Source: Sphingomonas natans
GTDB lineage: Bacteria; Pseudomonadota; Alphaproteobacteria; Sphingomonadales; Sphingomonadaceae
NCBI RefSeq assembly: GCF_030546695.1
Contig: NZ_JAUOTP010000010.1
Location: 62,001 to 126,000 of the forward strand
Reading direction: 5' to 3'
DNA: 64,000 bases
Program-made: the position numbers and the translations under genes
The notes under the pieces: generated by a model
Database searches by the model: none
The model's input: the letters and a program-made list of their open reading frames with translations, nothing else
What the model was told of the DNA's origin: nothing
In this document: piece by piece, positions 17,420 to 23,705 of the stretch
Numbering within the stretch: the stretch's first letter is position 1
How the letters are laid out: each line of letters opens with the position of its first letter

Positions 17420-17454
17420 TTGGGGAGATGGGGGACGGGCTATGGAACGAGGCG

Positions 17455-18912
17455 TCACACCTTCTTCAGCGGCCGCGGCATCGGCACCGGCCCCGTATGA
17501 TCGGGCATCTTCGGATAAACGGGCGGGGTCAGCCCGGTGACCAGGTCCGCGATCTTCACCGGCTGCCCCGTCTGGAAGCAGCGGTTCGCCGCCACCCCGA
17601 TCACCACCGCCGCCGCGCCGCCGCGCTCGTCCGCGCGCCGCAGCAGGGGATCCGCCGGCGCGTTGGGATCGAAGATCTCCGCCAGCATCACCGCATCGCC
17701 GCCGCCATGCCCGCCCGCACCCGTCGCCGGCGGGATGTCGCGCGGATCGCCGCGCATCGGGATGATCCGCGTCTGGATCGCATCGCCCATGCTGCTGCCG
17801 TTGAGCCCGGATATGCCCGCCTGCTCGATCACGACATGCTCCAGCCGCCCCTTCGTACCGTTGAACGCGATCGTATAGCCTTCCCAGGCATTGATGGCGT
17901 TGAGGCTGTAGCTGAGCGTCGTGCCGCCCTGATATTTGACGATCACGTTCATCGTATCCTCGATCGTGATCGAGGGCCGCCACACGCACTGGTCACGGAA
18001 ATAGCCGTCATAGCGCTCGGCATCGAGATACATCGCCTTCAGGTCGGGGTCCGCCGCCAGATCGAAGAAGAAGGTGCACTTCGCCGCTTCCGGGCAGGTG
18101 TGGCAGCGCTCGTGCGCGCCGGTCAGCCCGAAGCGGCGCGCCATCTCGGGCGTATAGAAATCGCGCTTGCCTACCGCCTGCACCTCGACCGGCATGTCCG
18201 ACAGCCACCAGTTGACGAGATCGAAATGGTGGCTCGCCTTGTGGATCATCAGTCCGCCGGAAATCGCCTTGGTCGCATGCCAGCGGCGGAAATAATCGGC
18301 CCCGTGGCTGGTGTTGAGCAGCCAGTGGAAATCGACCGACAAGATATCGCCGATCTCGCCGGTCATCAGCAGCTCCTTCACCTGGCTGCGATAGGGCGCG
18401 TAGCGATAATTGTGCGTCACGCGGATGTGGCGGCCGGTGCGCTTGACCGTATCCAGGATGCGCTGCGCCTTCTCGGCGGTCGTCGTCATCGGCTTTTCGG
18501 TCAGCACGTCGCAGCCCGCCTCCAGCGTGCGGACGAGATACTCGTCGTGAAACGCATCGGGCGGGGTGACGATGATCACGTCGGGCTTCTGCTCGCGGAT
18601 CATCTTGTCGAACTCGCTGGCCAGATAGGCCTTGGGCGCGGCCGCACCGTTGGCGGCGGCGAGCTTCCCGACGAGCGCGAGCCGGCCGGGATTGACGTCG
18701 ACTGCGGCGACCAGGTCGGCATGCTCCTTGTGCGGACCCCAGATCGCCTGTTGGTACATGCGATTGCGGCTGCCGACGCCGACCGAAACGTAGCGCTTGC
18801 GCTTGGTGGTGGCCGCCGCCGCGGGCATCGCCCCTGCCGCGACCGCAGTGCCCGCGGCGATGCCGCCGAGAACGTCGCGTCGCATGAGACCCGTGCCGTC
18901 CGATCCGTCCAT
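17455..18912 (-). CDS. Tat-exported Gfo/Idh/MocA family oxidoreductase
   Basis: 485-aa protein with a twin-arginine signal (RRDVLGGIAAG, residues about 10-20) followed by a Rossmann domain and a Gfo/Idh/MocA C-terminal domain. The dehydrogenase signature VLTEKPMTTT (Lys of the EKP motif) is intact. A CHTCPEAAKC stretch could bind a metal or form disulfides. The family oxidises or rearranges sugars with tightly bound NAD(P). Export through Tat fits folding with cofactor in the cytoplasm, as in glucose-fructose oxidoreductase or GH109-type enzymes. The start at 18912 is chosen because GGGAG lies 6 bp upstream. Substrate unknown. Confidence 0.82.
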   Translation of the reverse strand: MDGSDGTGLMRRDVLGGIAAGTAVAAGAMPAAAATTKRKRYVSVGVGSRNRMYQQAIWGPHKEHADLVAAVDVNPGRLALVGKLAAANGAAAPKAYLASEFDKMIREQKPDVIIVTPPDAFHDEYLVRTLEAGCDVLTEKPMTTTAEKAQRILDTVKRTGRHIRVTHNYRYAPYRSQVKELLMTGEIGDILSVDFHWLLNTSHGADYFRRWHATKAISGGLMIHKASHHFDLVNWWLSDMPVEVQAVGKRDFYTPEMARRFGLTGAHERCHTCPEAAKCTFFFDLAADPDLKAMYLDAERYDGYFRDQCVWRPSITIEDTMNVIVKYQGGTTLSYSLNAINAWEGYTIAFNGTKGRLEHVVIEQAGISGLNGSSMGDAIQTRIIPMRGDPRDIPPATGAGGHGGGDAVMLAEIFDPNAPADPLLRRADERGGAAAVVIGVAANRCFQTGQPVKIADLVTGLTPPVYPKMPDHTGPVPMPRPLKKV

Positions 18913-19068
18913 GTCCATCTCCCTGTCCGGCGATGCTTTTGTCTCCGCCGGTCGGATAAAGGGTAAGATCAAAGACGTCGCCGCGGGAAGGGGCATCTCT
19001 CACCAGATGAAAGCCCGCGACGAAAAGGGCGTCTGGCAGCGCGCCGCCCCGACGCGAGCAGTCGATCG

Positions 19069-19107
19069 TTAACCATGAATCGTGGCCTATCAAGGCGTTA
19101 ACTTAAC
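19069..19107. promoter_or_regulatory. TTAACCAT-GAATC box and TTAACTTAAC upstream of a PEP-CTERM gene
   Basis: TTAACCAT (19069-19076) is directly followed by GAATC (19077-19081), a CcrM methylation site (GANTC), and then TTAACTTAAC at 19098-19107. TTAACCAT-like boxes are CtrA targets in several alphaproteobacteria. The site lies about 100 bp upstream of the PEP-CTERM gene. Candidate cell-cycle control only. Confidence 0.3.
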
Positions 19108-19175
19108 AAAACGTTAGACAAGCGTTCGATAATCGCTATCCGCCGATTCGCGTTCAATGCTCCAGGGGGAATGTG

Positions 19176-19871
19176 ATGCGTAAGCTTGGTTTTGCGGCGT
19201 TTTTGGGGGTCCTGTCCTTGTCGGCCACCGCCGATGCGACGACCTTTTATGGTTATACGGCGACGCCCAACGGCGTTGTCTCCGGTGCCGCCAAGACGGC
19301 GCATGACTCCTTCATCGCAGCGCTCTCCACCAGCAGCGTCGAAGACATCGAAAGCTTCGCGGTCAACCAGGCTCTGCCGCTCGCGCTGAGCTTCGAAGGT
19401 TCGGCCGGCACGGTCGCCGCGACCTTGTCCGGCAGCGGTCAGGTCCGTCAGGCCTTCAACGGCCTCTTCCCCACCTCGCCGTCGCGCGAACTGTACGCGA
19501 CCGGCGATCTGACGATCAGCTTCACCGGCGGCGTCTATGCGTTCGGCTTCTACGCGACCGACGTTTCGGACTTCGGCTCGGCGCTGTCGGTGACCTTCAA
19601 CGACGGCACTGCCGGATCGTATCAGGTCACGACGACCGCGGCGAAGCCGGACGGCAATCTGCTGTTCTTCGGCCTGACCTCGGACACGGCGATCACCAGC
19701 GTCTCCTTGAAGGGCGCGAAGGCGTCGGACGGCTTCGGCTATGACGATCTGACGATCGGTGCGCCCGCCGCAGTCCCCGAGCCCGCGACCTGGGGCATGT
19801 TCATCGGCGGGTTCGGACTCGTCGGCGGCTCGCTCCGCCGGCGCCAGCGGACCAATCTGCGCTTCGCCTGA
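19176..19871 (+). CDS. PEP-CTERM (PEPxxWA) sorting-domain protein
   Basis: 231-aa secreted protein. The signal peptide is MRKLGFAAFLGVLSLSATADA, followed by a beta-rich body. The C-terminal sorting signal has VPEPATWGMFIGGFGL, a Gly-rich hydrophobic segment and the basic tail RRRQRTNLRFA. The last 30 residues closely match the decayed gene ending at 41270. A GTG at 19173 is in frame, but AGGGGGA lies 5 bp before the ATG at 19176. The promoter has TTAACCAT and GAATC motifs. Cell-surface or matrix location is inferred from the tail; function of the body is unknown. Confidence 0.8.
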   Translation: MRKLGFAAFLGVLSLSATADATTFYGYTATPNGVVSGAAKTAHDSFIAALSTSSVEDIESFAVNQALPLALSFEGSAGTVAATLSGSGQVRQAFNGLFPTSPSRELYATGDLTISFTGGVYAFGFYATDVSDFGSALSVTFNDGTAGSYQVTTTAAKPDGNLLFFGLTSDTAITSVSLKGAKASDGFGYDDLTIGAPAAVPEPATWGMFIGGFGLVGGSLRRRQRTNLRFA

Positions 19872-19888
19872 TCGGCCAGACTACCGCG

Positions 19889-19920
19889 CGCCGCCGATCG
19901 CAAGATCGGCGGCGTTCGCT
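19889..19920 (+). terminator. Rho-independent-like terminator after the PEP-CTERM gene
   Basis: CGCCGCCGATC (19889-19899) pairs perfectly with GATCGGCGGCG (19904-19914) around a GCAA tetraloop, followed by TTCGCTT. The same architecture (11-bp stem, four-base loop) follows the decayed PEP-CTERM gene at 41289. Confidence 0.7.
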
Positions 19921-19974
19921 TGACCAAGCCGGGTGAACGGCAGCCCGCCCACATCGGGCCGGCTGGCTGCCGCA

Positions 19975-20313
19975 TCAACTCTCCTCGATCGTCAGCGCCT
20001 CGATCTCCAGCAGGGTCCCGGCCCCCGCTGCGCGCCGCCCGGCGACGACGATGTCCGCCACGAGATGCCCGCGCAGTGCGAACTGCGCGTCCGCCAGTCC
20101 GTCCTCGAACGCAGCCACCGCCGCCGCGCTCGGCAGGCAGATCTCCAGCCTGTGGCGTGCGCCGGAAAAGGTCGCGCTGGCCCAGTTGCGGCTCGGCAGC
20201 GCACGCACGTCGCTCTCCTCCCCGCCCCGCGCCGCCAGCGCTGCGATCAATTCCTCGCGCGCGCCGGGTCGCCCGCTCCGTGCGCTTGGCGGCCGGTTGC
20301 CTGCCGCGATCAT
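19975..20313 (-). CDS. Hypothetical protein, second gene of the HTH operon
   Basis: 112-aa protein, not recognised. It is Ala/Arg-rich at the start (residues 1-40) and then has alternating hydrophobic strands: ATFSGARHRLEICL, LRGHLVADIVVAG and TLLEIEALTIEES. That pattern suggests a small alpha/beta fold with a binding sheet. No signal peptide or membrane segment. Its ATG overlaps the stop of the upstream HTH gene by 4 bp (ATGA), so the two are translationally coupled, and it may act with that regulator. Similar pairs could be conserved in sphingomonads. Confidence 0.6.
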   Translation of the reverse strand: MIAAGNRPPSARSGRPGAREELIAALAARGGEESDVRALPSRNWASATFSGARHRLEICLPSAAAVAAFEDGLADAQFALRGHLVADIVVAGRRAAGAGTLLEIEALTIEES

Positions 20314-20495
20314 CGCCGCGCCTCCTGCGCATCGGCGATGTAGGTGCAGACCTTGGCTATGGTCCGCGGCCCCGGTTCGCGGCCGGCGCGCAGATCGCTG
20401 ACGAAGCGCGGATCGTTCAGGACCATCCTCCCGAACAGTGTCTCCGGCATGCGTGTCCGTTGCAGATGGCGGGTGATGAGGCCCAGCAGATACAC
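20310..20495 (-). CDS. Small helix-turn-helix DNA-binding protein
   Basis: 61-aa protein starting at GTG 20495, with GGAGGG about 6 bp upstream; longer starts lack a ribosome site. The body (ITRHLQRTRMPETLFGRMVLNDPRF, then VSDLRAGREP) matches an XRE-like HTH: a helix, the T/S-x-FGR turn, and a recognition helix followed by the basic Arg-Ala-Gly-Arg segment. It probably binds DNA as a regulator. It is divergent from an S24/LexA-like gene, and the 89-bp gap holds a GTTC-N7-GTTC site and an inverted repeat. Confidence 0.65.
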   Translation of the reverse strand: MYLLGLITRHLQRTRMPETLFGRMVLNDPRFVSDLRAGREPGPRTIAKVCTYIADAQEARR

Positions 20496-20513
20496 GATTC
20501 GCCCTCCGATTTC

Positions 20514-20528
20514 GTTCCTGTTATGTTC
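20514..20528. promoter_or_regulatory. LexA-box-like site GTTC-N7-GTTC
   Basis: GTTC at 20514-20517 and again at 20525-20528, separated by seven bases (CTGTTAT). This is the alphaproteobacterial SOS/LexA direct-repeat form. It lies between the divergent small HTH gene and the S24-family regulator gene. One such match per 64 kb is expected by chance, so only the location makes it interesting. Confidence 0.4.
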
Positions 20529-20544
20529 TAGCTTGCAAGACAAA

Positions 20545-20560
20545 TCCTACATGTCTAGGA
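20545..20560. promoter_or_regulatory. Inverted repeat TCCTA-N6-TAGGA
   Basis: TCCTA (20545-20549) and TAGGA (20556-20560) flank the palindrome ACATGT, just upstream of the S24-family gene. This is a plausible operator for that protein or for the divergent HTH protein. The 12-mer starting at 20541 recurs at 40664. Confidence 0.4.
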
Positions 20561-20584
20561 ATTTTCCTATGTGCGGAGGAAAAA

Positions 20585-21265
20585 ATGGCCGTTGACCCGC
20601 GTGCGGCGCTGGAGGCGCTTATCGCCGAGCGGCGCGAGGATTATGCGGGCCTGTCGCGGATGCTCGGCCGCAACCCCGCCTATATCCAGCAATATGTGAA
20701 GCGCGGCTCCCCACGTCGGCTTGCGGAGGAGGATCGTCGCGCACTCGCCGCCTATTTCCGCGTCTCCGAAGAGGCGCTGGGCGGGCCGCCGGCTGCGCCC
20801 CGCCCCGTCCCCGCCGCCGCCCCGCGCGAGGCATTGCGCGCCGCCGCGATCATCGCCGTGCCCCGCCGCGCGCTCGGCGCCTCGGCCGGGCCGGGTTCGC
20901 TGGAGGAGGAGCGCGGCGCTCCGGCCGAGGCCCTGCCCTTCGCCGCGCCGCTGCTGCGCGAACTCGGCGTCGGCGATCCCGCGGGCCTGTCAGTGATCCG
21001 CGTCACGGGCGATTCGATGCTGCCCGCTCTGGCCGACGGTGACGACATCCTGGTCGACACGAACGACGCCGCCGAGCGCCTGCGCGACGGCGTCTATGTC
21101 CTGCGCAACGAGGATGCGCTGATGGTCAAGCGCCTCGCTTTGCGCCCCGACGGCGGCCTGGCCGTCCTCAGCGACAACCCCGCCCACCAGAGCTGGCCCG
21201 ATGCCGACCGCAGCCGGATCCGGATCGTGGGCCGGGTGCTCTGGGCGGGCGGGCGGGTGCGGTAG
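20585..21265 (+). CDS. S24 family peptidase/regulator (LexA/CI-like)
   Basis: 226-aa regulator. It has an N-terminal HTH (residues about 20-60, MLGRNPAYIQQYVKRGSPRRL), an Ala/Pro-rich linker, and a C-terminal S24 domain with Ser in GDSMLP (about residue 144) and Lys in LMVKRLALR (about 182). Together these form the self-cleavage dyad of LexA and phage CI repressors. The linker includes an ALGASAG stretch that could be the cleavage site. GGAGG precedes the ATG. It is divergent from a small HTH gene across an AT-rich operator-like region with a LexA-box-like repeat. Proteins of this kind control DNA-damage or prophage responses; targets here are unknown. Confidence 0.85.
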   Translation: MAVDPRAALEALIAERREDYAGLSRMLGRNPAYIQQYVKRGSPRRLAEEDRRALAAYFRVSEEALGGPPAAPRPVPAAAPREALRAAAIIAVPRRALGASAGPGSLEEERGAPAEALPFAAPLLRELGVGDPAGLSVIRVTGDSMLPALADGDDILVDTNDAAERLRDGVYVLRNEDALMVKRLALRPDGGLAVLSDNPAHQSWPDADRSRIRIVGRVLWAGGRVR

Positions 21266-21293
21266 GCAAGATCAGGCCCTCAACCCGTTTGGT

Positions 21294-21393
21294 TCGAGCT
21301 TGTCGAGAACTCCGCAGCATCGAGCGAAGTCGAGATGTGTCCCACGCAGCGCGCCGAGCAAAACTTTTCGACTACGCTCTCGACAAGCTCGAT
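21294..21393. repeat. Extragenic inverted repeat (15-bp arms)
   Basis: TCGAGCTTGTCGAGA (21294-21308) and its exact reverse complement (21379-21393) bound a 100-bp element between the S24 gene and a small membrane-protein gene. The GAGCTTGTCGA core also occurs in the elements at 17.3 and 51.8 kb. Confidence 0.65.
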
Positions 21394-21418
21394 CTCCGCT
21401 TGAAACGAACGGAGGGAA

Positions 21419-21604
21419 TTAAACCCCCGTGCGCTTCCGATCGCGCCACCAGAAGAGCAAGGCCGCCACCACGCCCACCGCGACCCCGCCGACCACGCCG
21501 GCGGAAGGCTGGCGCGCGATCATCCCGATCACCGCGCCGCCCAGGATCGCGATTGCCAGCAGCACGCCGGCCGCAGAGGGATTGGGGGTCTGGGGCGTGC
21601 TCAT
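21419..21604 (-). CDS. Small two-helix membrane protein
   Basis: 61-aa protein, family not recognised. The N-terminus MSTPQTPNPSAAG is soluble. Two hydrophobic segments (about residues 13-30 and 37-52) follow, then a basic tail RDRKRTGV that would sit in the cytoplasm. The ATG at 21604 is preferred, because longer frames lack membrane-protein logic upstream. It is divergent from tamA by about 90 bp. Function unknown; hydropathy is the only evidence. Confidence 0.55.
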   Translation of the reverse strand: MSTPQTPNPSAAGVLLAIAILGGAVIGMIARQPSAGVVGGVAVGVVAALLFWWRDRKRTGV

Positions 21605-21692
21605 CGTGTCCTCCCTGCCACTGTCGCGGGGATGTGACCAGCCCGCGCCATCGCCGGCTGGCGGCGGCGCATGGCCTGCACTAGGGAGGGGC

Positions 21693-23705
21693 ATGCCTGC
21701 GGTATCGATGCGAGCGGCACTGGGCGCCGCCGCGGCTGCGACCTTCTGCCTGACGCCGCTTCCCGCCGGCGCCCAGACGGCCGCGCCCGATACGCCGCCG
21801 CCCCCTCTCGCCGATGCACCCGTCCCACCGGTCACCACCGCCGATCCAGCCCCGCTGACCGCCGATCTGCCATTGGCTCCCATGCCCGATCTCGGTGTGG
21901 ACTGGCCCGATCTGTCCGCCCCCGATGCCACGGCACCGGTCGCGCCGGATGCGGCCGCAGCACTCCGCGCCAACGATGCCGAACTTGCCCGCCCCTATCG
22001 CGTGGCGATCACCGGCATAGACGAACTCGGTGCCAATTTCCGGTTGCGGTTCAACGGCCTGTCCGCGCTCGCGGCCGGCAACAACAAGCCAGCCAACGCC
22101 GCGCAGATCAACCGCCGCTTGGTCGGTGACGAGGATCTGATGCGCCAGTTGCTCCGCGCCGTCGGCCGCTACGACGGCACGGTGGAAGGTCAGGTCGATG
22201 CCGCCGCCACGCCGATCGCCGTCACCTTGGCCGTCACTACCGGCCGTGCCTACCATTTCACGACGATCACCCTCCCCGGGCTCGACCGGGCCGGCACCCG
22301 CACCGCGCCGCTCGCCGACGCCTTCGCGATCCGCCCGGGCGACGCGGTCGATGCCGACCGCGTCACGACCGAGGTCGCCAATTACCGCGCCCGCCTCGGC
22401 CGCGAAGGCTACCCCTTCGCCAAGGTCGCCGATCCGCAGGTCACCGTCGATCATGCGACCGGCGAGGCGACGCTGAGCCTCGCCGTCGATCCCGGTGCGC
22501 CCGCGCGCTTCGGCCGGATCCTGCCGACGGGCACCCGCCCCGTCTTTTCCGCGCACCACCTCGGCGAGATCGCCCGTTTCCACGAAGGCCAGGAATATGA
22601 CGCCGCCCGGCTCGACGATCTGCGCCGTGCGCTGATCCAGACGAGCTTGGTCTCGGTCGCGACGATCACGCCTGTCCCCGCCGCCGATCCCGCCGTCGTC
22701 GATATCCAGGTCCTCACCGAACCCGCTCCACCGCGCACAATCGCGGGCGAACTCGGCTACGGCACGGGCGAAGGCGCGCGCGCCGAATTGTCGTGGCAGC
22801 ATCGCAACCTGCTGCCCCCCGAGGGCGCGGTCACCTTCCGCGGCATCGCCGGCACGCGCGAACAATTGCTGAGCGCGACCTTGCGCCGCTCTAATTATCA
22901 GGCGCGCGATCGCATCCTGAATGCGCAGATCGCCGCCTCGCACAGCAATCTCAACGCCTATGACGCCAAGAGTTTCTCGGTTTCCGCCGATCTGGAACGG
23001 CAGACCAACATCATCTGGCAGAAGAAGTGGGTCTGGTCGGTCGGCGGCGAATTGCTGGCATCCGACGAACGCGACACCATCCAGGCGACCGGAGCGGATC
23101 GCCGCCGGACCTTCTTCGTCGTCGCCGCACCCGCGACGCTGGCCTATGACGGCACGGACGACCTGCTGAACCCCAGCCGAAGTTACCGCATCGCGGGCCG
23201 CATCTCGCCCGAAGCGTCGCTCCACAAGACCGCCGACCTCTATGTGAAGCTCCAGCTGGACGCGAGCGGCTATTGGCCGGTGACGCCGTCGATCGTCCTG
23301 GCGGGCCGCATCCGCGTTGCCTCGATCACCGGCGCCAATACCGAGATCATCGCGCCGTCGCGCCGGCTTTATTCTGGCGGCGGCGGATCGGTGCGCGGCT
23401 TCGGCTACCAGAAGATCGGCCCGGTCGATATCGACGGCGATCCGGTCGGCGGCCGCGGCCTCGTCGAGTTCGGGTCGGAGGCGCGTTTCCGCTTCGGCGC
23501 GTTCGGCGTCGTGCCCTTTCTCGACGGCGGGCGGCTGACCGACAGTAACGTCCCGACGGTCAGCCACATGCGCTACGGCGCGGGGCTCGGCGCGCGTTAC
23601 TATACGAGCTTCGGCCCGATCCGGATCGACGTCGGCACTCCGCTCAATCGCCGCGCGGGCGAGTCCCGCATCGCCGTCTATGTCTCGCTGGGCCAGGCCT
23701 TCTGA
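21693..23705 (+). CDS. tamA: TamA: BamA/TamA family outer-membrane assembly protein
   Basis: 670-aa outer-membrane protein. It has a signal peptide (about residues 1-29), a Pro/Ala-rich stretch, POTRA-type domains in the N-terminal half, and a C-terminal 16-strand barrel ending in GESRIAVYVSLGQAF with a terminal Phe. The barrel contains the GGGGSVRGFGYQ motif of the Omp85 family (lid-lock L6 loop, VRGF-Y). With TamB it inserts certain outer-membrane proteins and may help move phospholipid. AGGGAGG just precedes the start at 21693. It shares one base (TGATG) with tamB, a coupled operon. Confidence 0.92.
   Translation: MPAVSMRAALGAAAAATFCLTPLPAGAQTAAPDTPPPPLADAPVPPVTTADPAPLTADLPLAPMPDLGVDWPDLSAPDATAPVAPDAAAALRANDAELARPYRVAITGIDELGANFRLRFNGLSALAAGNNKPANAAQINRRLVGDEDLMRQLLRAVGRYDGTVEGQVDAAATPIAVTLAVTTGRAYHFTTITLPGLDRAGTRTAPLADAFAIRPGDAVDADRVTTEVANYRARLGREGYPFAKVADPQVTVDHATGEATLSLAVDPGAPARFGRILPTGTRPVFSAHHLGEIARFHEGQEYDAARLDDLRRALIQTSLVSVATITPVPAADPAVVDIQVLTEPAPPRTIAGELGYGTGEGARAELSWQHRNLLPPEGAVTFRGIAGTREQLLSATLRRSNYQARDRILNAQIAASHSNLNAYDAKSFSVSADLERQTNIIWQKKWVWSVGGELLASDERDTIQATGADRRRTFFVVAAPATLAYDGTDDLLNPSRSYRIAGRISPEASLHKTADLYVKLQLDASGYWPVTPSIVLAGRIRVASITGANTEIIAPSRRLYSGGGGSVRGFGYQKIGPVDIDGDPVGGRGLVEFGSEARFRFGAFGVVPFLDGGRLTDSNVPTVSHMRYGAGLGARYYTSFGPIRIDVGTPLNRRAGESRIAVYVSLGQAF

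Noticed and set aside
20514-20528. Calling the GTTC pair a proven LexA site
   Set aside because: About one match is expected by chance per 64 kb; kept only as a candidate because of location.
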